Positions 14,046 to 16,238 of a stretch of 16,238 bases of DNA are shown here, one piece after another. The DNA is taken from NCBI RefSeq assembly GCF_900460525.1, contig NZ_UHIY01000003.1:1-16238 (forward strand), given 5' to 3'. Numbering within the stretch: the stretch's first letter is position 1; each line of letters begins with the position of its first letter. Below the pieces are notes generated by a model. That model searched no databases. It saw only the letters and a list, made by a program, of their open reading frames with translations, and was not told where the DNA came from. Both the position numbers and the translations under genes were made by a program. Source of the stretch: Yersinia kristensenii (GTDB taxonomy: Bacteria; Pseudomonadota; Gammaproteobacteria; Enterobacterales; Enterobacteriaceae).

Positions 14046-14573
14046 ATGTTATCTAGTCTTACGATATTAGCTAAATCCTTTATTGAGAAATCATCTGAGC
14101 AATTTATGGTCACAGTTGTTATCTGGTCGGTAATATTGATTTTCGTCCCTGATAATTTCAGGGATTTAATCAATGCTAAAATCGGTATACCGTATGCTCT
14201 CCAAATTTGCAGTTTTGCTGTTGCATTCACCATCACGTTAATCCTGAAATACATATTCCAGATTGCTTTAGCGTTACTTCCTGATGTTTGTGACAGACAC
14301 CGAGCTTCAGGAAAGGCAAAAAAGATTAACCGCGTTATTGATCAGCTCACTGATGAAGAGCGATACCTTCTTTCTTTTTGCCTTGCTCATTCCAACCGTC
14401 AGGTCATTAAAAAAATTAATAATCATGTAGCCAGAAGCCTTGTCAGCAAAGGCATATTGTTTCCTCCTGCCTTCATCCCCAAGGGGAATTCAGAGATTAT
14501 CTTTACTGTTTCTCTTGATTACTGGCCATATCTCCAAAAAAGATGGGATATTTTGGCTCAAAAACTGAAATAA
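14046..14573 (+). CDS. SieB-like superinfection exclusion membrane protein, copy 2
   Basis: A 175-residue paralogue of 12416-12952. Both have a short amphipathic start, two membrane helices (here about 21-36, VTVVIWSVILIFVP, and 48-72, YALQICSFAVAFTITLILKY), a charged linker and a domain with LTDEERYLLSFCLAH aligning to LDPIERSFLKHF of copy 1. The C-terminus (KGILFPPAFIP, FTVSLDYWPYL) is complete. ATG 14046 is chosen by alignment with copy 1; an in-frame GTG at 13971 would add 25 residues. No clear ribosome binding site. It lies next to the immunity region on the strand opposite to pL transcripts, as sieB does in P22. Inferred role: exclusion of related phages. Confidence 0.65.
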   Translation: MLSSLTILAKSFIEKSSEQFMVTVVIWSVILIFVPDNFRDLINAKIGIPYALQICSFAVAFTITLILKYIFQIALALLPDVCDRHRASGKAKKINRVIDQLTDEERYLLSFCLAHSNRQVIKKINNHVARSLVSKGILFPPAFIPKGNSEIIFTVSLDYWPYLQKRWDILAQKLK

Positions 14574-14575
14574 CC

Positions 14576-14735
14576 TTATTCGGCGAATCCACGATAACGT
14601 TCTTCGCTATCAAGGAGTGCTTTCCTGGCTAACCAAATGCGGGGCCTCAGTGCCTGCATTGGGTTCAATTTGTTGTAGACGCTCAACATTCTCAAGAAGC
14701 AGGGTAATTACATGTTTTAACTCGTTGCTATCCAT
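14576..14735 (-). pseudogene. First small gene of the pL operon, one-base insertion
   Basis: ATG 14735 reads MDSNELKHVITLLLENVERL and QQIEPNAGTEA. At GCCCCGC (about 14645) removal of one C gives RIWLARKALLDSEERYRGFA followed by E and TAA at 14576. This continuation is typical of a short (~52 residue) protein seen in this place in lambdoid prophages. Without the correction the frame ends earlier after a less protein-like tail. It overlaps no gene and ends 3 bases from the convergent SieB-like copy 2. Position suggests an N- or Kil-like early protein, but I see no Arg-rich RNA-binding motif. Confidence 0.55.
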
Positions 14736-14888
14736 CTTTCTTTAACCTCTATTCACTACCGGCAAATCATCCAGCTATTCATACGCCGCTGGCGGCTACT
14801 TCGTGGGCGTCCTGCCTGTTTGCTGTTGCCCTTAACGCTGGGCTGCGTGCTGCTGTAGTTTGTGATCAGATGTATTTCTGTGATGGTT
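14736..14888 (-). promoter_or_regulatory. pL leader with GC-rich hairpin, possible antitermination site
   Basis: Between the pL -10 box and the first leftward gene lies a perfect hairpin, GCCGC (14785-14789) and GCGGC (14792-14796), in a stretch much richer in GC than its surroundings. This is where nutL sits in lambda. No clear boxA is seen. No convincing gene. Confidence 0.3.
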
Positions 14889-14919
14889 ATAGTAAACACC
14901 ATTTTGATTTTGTTGTCAA
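14889..14919 (-). promoter_or_regulatory. Early leftward promoter pL
   Basis: A perfect -35 TTGACA (14919-14914) with -10 TACTAT (14894-14889), spacer 19 bp, pointing leftward into the early operon. The -35 lies inside a palindromic operator, so CI binding would block it. Confidence 0.6.
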
Positions 14920-14925
14920 CAAAAT
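14907..14925. promoter_or_regulatory. Left operator palindrome (OL)
   Basis: ATTTTGTTG-T-CAACAAAAT, two perfect 9-bp arms around one central base, covers the pL -35. Further possible sites lie nearby: ACACTTTGTGT (14950-14960) and TTTGTGTTGATTT (14954-14966), the latter repeated exactly at 15810-15822 in the right operator region. Confidence 0.55.
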
Positions 14926-14995
14926 GTTTATTTTCGTTCTTTTAAAAATACACTTTGTGTTGATTTTTAAAGAGGGAGGAGAGACTAAAACGATG

Positions 14996-15022
14996 AAAAA
15001 ACCCTGCCTAGAAGCAGGGTTT
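14996..15022 (-). terminator. Intrinsic terminator of the repressor gene
   Basis: AAACCCTGC (14999-15007) and GCAGGGTTT (15014-15022) form a perfect 9-bp stem with a 6-base loop. On the - strand it is followed by a run of T (14996-15001), 26 bases beyond the cI stop. Confidence 0.9.
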
Positions 15023-15047
15023 GGTATTCGAATATATATCGTTACGA

Positions 15048-15743
15048 CTAGATCGCCATTACTGACCAGTGAATAACTCGACCTATGATTTTTACTGATT
15101 TTAGATCTGCTTCTTCATCAGGATATTCGTCCCTGTTATAACTTCGTATGCTTAGGCGGTGACCAGGTAAACGGTAAAGAAGTTTTAGGCGATATAACTC
15201 ATCTTGTTCTATGGCGTAGATAGCGCCATCTTTGATTATTTTATTACCCATATCGACCGTTACAGTCGCGCCGTTAGGGATTACAGGATCCATGCTTCCA
15301 CCGTGGACACTAAATGCGACAACATTTTCTGCACATGCTCCTGCACGCCGTATAGTTGATTTAGAAAAGCGCAATTTAAAGCCATTGTAATCTTCTGACA
15401 TGCAACAACCATGCCCTGCGGCTAGTTCGATACTTTTAAAAAATGGTATTTCTACTTCATCGTCATCCAGAGGAGTAGAGCTGTCCCAGGGTGAAATTGG
15501 GAGCTTTTCTGGATGTAAATCCGAAGTTTTTTTCTTCTTAGGTTCTCCATCGCCTTTTAAGAGCCAATCAAGAGAGTAGCCAAATGTTTCGCTAATCTGA
15601 TTCGCTGCTTCACGGCTGATGGCATCCCTTTTTATCCAGTTATGGATTGTTTGCGGACTTGCATGAAGTTTTTCTGCTAGATCTTTTTGTTTCAATCCTT
15701 CTTGCTTAAGTAAGTATTTGATTCTTTCTGAAATTCTACTCAT
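15048..15743 (-). CDS. cI: CI-like phage repressor with self-cleaving S24 peptidase domain
   Basis: Maintains lysogeny by binding the left and right operators, and is inactivated by RecA-stimulated self-cleavage. The 231 residues have an N-terminal helix-turn-helix (about 1-62; LKQKDLAEKLHASPQTIHNW) and a hinge with a Lys-rich, Asp-rich linker (65-100). The C-terminal LexA/S24 peptidase domain has cleavage site A109-G110 (SIELAAGHG), catalytic Ser150 (HGGSMDPVIPNG) and catalytic Lys187 (LYRLKLLYRL). All key residues are present. Divergent from cro with the operator region between them; terminator at 14996-15022. Typical lambdoid immunity layout. It is intact and probably SOS-inducible. Confidence 0.93.
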   Translation of the reverse strand: MSRISERIKYLLKQEGLKQKDLAEKLHASPQTIHNWIKRDAISREAANQISETFGYSLDWLLKGDGEPKKKKTSDLHPEKLPISPWDSSTPLDDDEVEIPFFKSIELAAGHGCCMSEDYNGFKLRFSKSTIRRAGACAENVVAFSVHGGSMDPVIPNGATVTVDMGNKIIKDGAIYAIEQDELYRLKLLYRLPGHRLSIRSYNRDEYPDEEADLKSVKIIGRVIHWSVMAI

Positions 15744-15763
15744 GAGTGTACCCCTCTGACTAT

Positions 15764-15788
15764 AAATCTAAACATTATGTTTAGATTT
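15764..15788. promoter_or_regulatory. Right operator palindrome near the cI start
   Basis: AAATCTAAACAT-T-ATGTTTAGATTT: 12-bp perfect arms around one base, 21 bases before the cI ATG. It is the strongest palindrome in the window, placed to control the cI promoter. Its sequence differs from the OL palindrome at 14907-14925. Confidence 0.65.
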
Positions 15789-15803
15789 TCCAACCCCATT
15801 TTG

Positions 15804-15844
15804 TTGATTTTTGTGTTGATTTAAATTAACGTTGTGTTTATTTT
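15804..15844 (+). promoter_or_regulatory. Early rightward promoter pR with operator-like repeats
   Basis: TTGATT (15816-15821) and TATTTT (15839-15844) with a 17-bp spacer lead into cro. GTTGATTT occurs twice (15803-15810 and 15815-15822), the second within a 13-bp match to the left operator region, so repressor or Cro sites likely overlap the -35. Confidence 0.5.
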
Positions 15845-15865
15845 GTTTATTAAGCGTAGGGCGTT

Positions 15866-16084
15866 ATGAAAAAAACACCAATGACGCCGTTAGAGAAAGC
15901 AGTTCAGGCAGTAGGGGGGAAACAAAAAACCCTTGCTCAACGGCTAGGAGTATCTGAACAGGCGATTACGCTGATGAAGCAGCGTGGAAAGGGGTATTTA
16001 CCCCGGAAACGGATTGAAGATTTTGTTCGGGTGACTGGATTGAAGAAAGAGGATCTTTACCCGGATGTATTCACAGATATTTAG
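15866..16084 (+). CDS. cro: Cro-like regulator (YdaS/Cro family)
   Basis: A 72-residue basic DNA-binding protein, ATG 15866 with AGGG seven bases upstream. Its helix-turn-helix is KQKTLAQRLGVSEQAITLMK (about 19-38), followed by a basic wing (QRGKGYLPRKRIEDF) and a short acidic tail. First gene of the rightward early operon, divergent from cI, the position of cro. Such proteins lower cI expression and favour lytic growth. The YdaS-like form of the motif is common in enterobacterial prophages. Confidence 0.85.
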   Translation: MKKTPMTPLEKAVQAVGGKQKTLAQRLGVSEQAITLMKQRGKGYLPRKRIEDFVRVTGLKKEDLYPDVFTDI

Positions 16085-16238
16085 ACATATCGACATGCCA
16101 ACCGCGTTCTGTAAAGACGATGAGGCATGGATTAGAGAGCAACTGCTACAGCTGCCACCTTCGCTGAGGCGAAGAGTCGCAGTTAAGTATGCGGCTGTTT
16201 ATCAAGAAACGTTTGATTCTGAGCCTGTTTCATTCAGA
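16065..16238 (+). CDS. Rightward early gene after cro, 3' partial
   Basis: Frame open to the window end. ATG 16065 overlaps the cro end by 20 bases and lies about 11 bases after AGGA; ATG 16095 is the alternative. It reads MYSQIFRHIDMPTAFCKDDE, then AWIREQLLQLPPSLRRRVAV and KYAAVYQETFD. Soluble, no helix-turn-helix seen so far. It takes the place of cII or a replication accessory gene in lambdoid maps, but I do not recognise its function. Translational coupling to cro is likely. Confidence 0.6.
   Translation, partial: MYSQIFRHIDMPTAFCKDDEAWIREQLLQLPPSLRRRVAVKYAAVYQETFDSEPVSFR

Noticed and set aside
1..16238. tRNA, rRNA and complete insertion sequences
   Set aside because: No tRNA cloverleaf or rRNA sequence noticed by eye, and no transposase gene; only a possible IS605-like end at 13041-13081.

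Overview
The window reads as part of a lambdoid (lambda/P22-like) temperate phage or prophage of an enterobacterium, most likely Morganellaceae (Xenorhabdus, Photorhabdus, Providencia or Proteus-like). This is inferred from the moderately low GC and from the look of the tail fibre, Erf, SieB-like and CI/Cro genes; no species marker is present.

Layout, left to right. (1) 1-2018: end of the late region, with a tail fibre, a tail fibre assembly gene and a small gene, all on +. (2) 2048-8338: a block of accessory genes on -. It holds a PanAT-like toxin-antitoxin pair (a membrane toxin and a Panacea/DUF4065 antitoxin), a retron (structured ncRNA, reverse transcriptase, two-helix membrane effector, resembling the Ec48/Eco6 arrangement), a C4-like antisense RNA with a small leader gene and an ORF6N antirepressor (P1/P7/P4 immunity style), and a 347-aa HEPN-like zinc-ribbon protein. 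(3) 8400-8760: a probable attP with clustered short arm-site-like repeats. (4) 8760-11284: leftward early genes int, xis, a small gene, erf and one more small gene. (5) 11285-14735: small membrane ORF, AntA-type antirepressor, two SieB-like superinfection-exclusion paralogues on + preceded by a duplicated 43-bp element, and small leftward genes. (6) 14880-16238: immunity region with pL and a palindromic operator, CI repressor with terminator, an operator/pR region, Cro, and the start of the next rightward gene.

The gene order tail fibre - accessory block - att - int - xis - recombination - (sie) - cI - cro is that of the lambda virion map. An apparently complete attP in the middle suggests a free or circular phage form, a tandem prophage, or two abutting prophages.

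A striking feature is the number of single-base frameshifts, mostly in short homopolymers. They fall in the tail fibre, tail fibre assembly gene, RT (four), ORF6N antirepressor, erf (two) and several small genes. int, xis, cI, cro, the antA gene, the HEPN-like gene, the retron effector and the membrane toxin are intact. Either the sequence carries indel errors or the accessory and lytic genes are decaying. Every call of 'broken' below depends on which is true.
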